From the NCBI GenBank assembly GCA_046758085.1, contig JBHHZP010000003.1, forward strand, positions 1-54,445: a stretch of DNA of 54,445 nucleotides, written 5' to 3'. The notes below the pieces were generated by a model. The model was not told the DNA's origin. It searched no databases and saw only the letters and a list, made by a program, of their open reading frames with translations. Positions within the stretch are counted from its first letter, which is position 1; every line of letters starts with the position of its first letter. Source of the DNA: VRUB01 sp046758085. Lineage in GTDB: Bacteria > Pseudomonadota > Gammaproteobacteria > Acidiferrobacterales > SPGG2. Positions 54,356 to 54,445 of this stretch are shown here, piece by piece. The position numbers and the translations under genes are program-made.

Positions 54356-54445
54356 TTGACCCCCTTACTCAAGCCGAGGGAGCAGGGAGAGCGAAGTCCA
54401 AGCACGAAAGGGCGGGGGCAAGGACCCCCGCGTTCGCCCCAGGCA

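Overview
The window reads as one contiguous stretch of a gammaproteobacterial chromosome, moderately GC-rich and almost entirely core genes. Gene order (nusA-rimP-tRNA-fMet, secG-tpiA-glmM-folP-ftsH-rlmE, greA-carB-carA-dapB-dnaJ-dnaK-grpE-hrcA, nadK-recN, fur/bamE, rnfH-ratA, smpB-ssrA) is the classic order of that class. A 14-gene nuo operon between tRNA-Leu and tRNA-fMet, CIRCE/HrcA together with RpoH-type promoters, and a type IV pilin suggest a Chromatiales/Acidiferrobacterales-like lineage. That placement is inferred from synteny and not proven.

Layout. Positions 1-37422 are read almost wholly on the minus strand: heat-shock genes (hrcA, grpE, dnaK, dnaJ), then dapB, carA, carB, greA, a DUF4149 membrane protein, rlmE, ftsH, folP, glmM, tpiA, secG, tRNA-Leu(GAG), complex I (nuoA to nuoN), cysZ, an unknown membrane protein, tRNA-fMet, rimP and the start of nusA. 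From 37636 the strand switches: nadK, recN and an ArgA-like acetyltransferase run forward and converge on fur. fur diverges from bamE. rnfH, ratA and a neurotransmitter:sodium symporter run on minus. smpB and ssrA run forward.

The most striking feature is ssrA (tmRNA) at 44838-45489. Its T-loop is interrupted by a 295-nt group I intron of the IC3/Azoarcus type. The exons join into a perfect T-arm (GCGGG / TTCGATT / CCCGC), and the spliced RNA would be 357 nt with tag ANDDNYALAA.

The second unusual feature is a family of at least six palindromic intergenic elements, plus one half copy. Each has two inverted arms of degenerate 7-nt tandem repeats (AGTAGCA, AGTAACA, GTGAGGT and similar). They lie in gaps that are otherwise tight (nuoM/nuoN, nuoJ/nuoK, nuoI/nuoJ, carA/carB, acetyltransferase/fur, smpB/ssrA). 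In most of them the arm enters the neighbouring gene and supplies its last codons and stop.

The right end (45500-54445) is more accessory: a type IV pilin with a sigma-54-like promoter, an unknown membrane protein, a decayed cation:proton antiporter, xseB-ispA, folE2, a periplasmic aspartic protease, proS and a small methyltransferase. Regulatory sites supported by sequence include a rimP leader hairpin, an almost perfect CIRCE before hrcA, RpoH-like promoters before grpE and dnaK, and several hairpin terminators.
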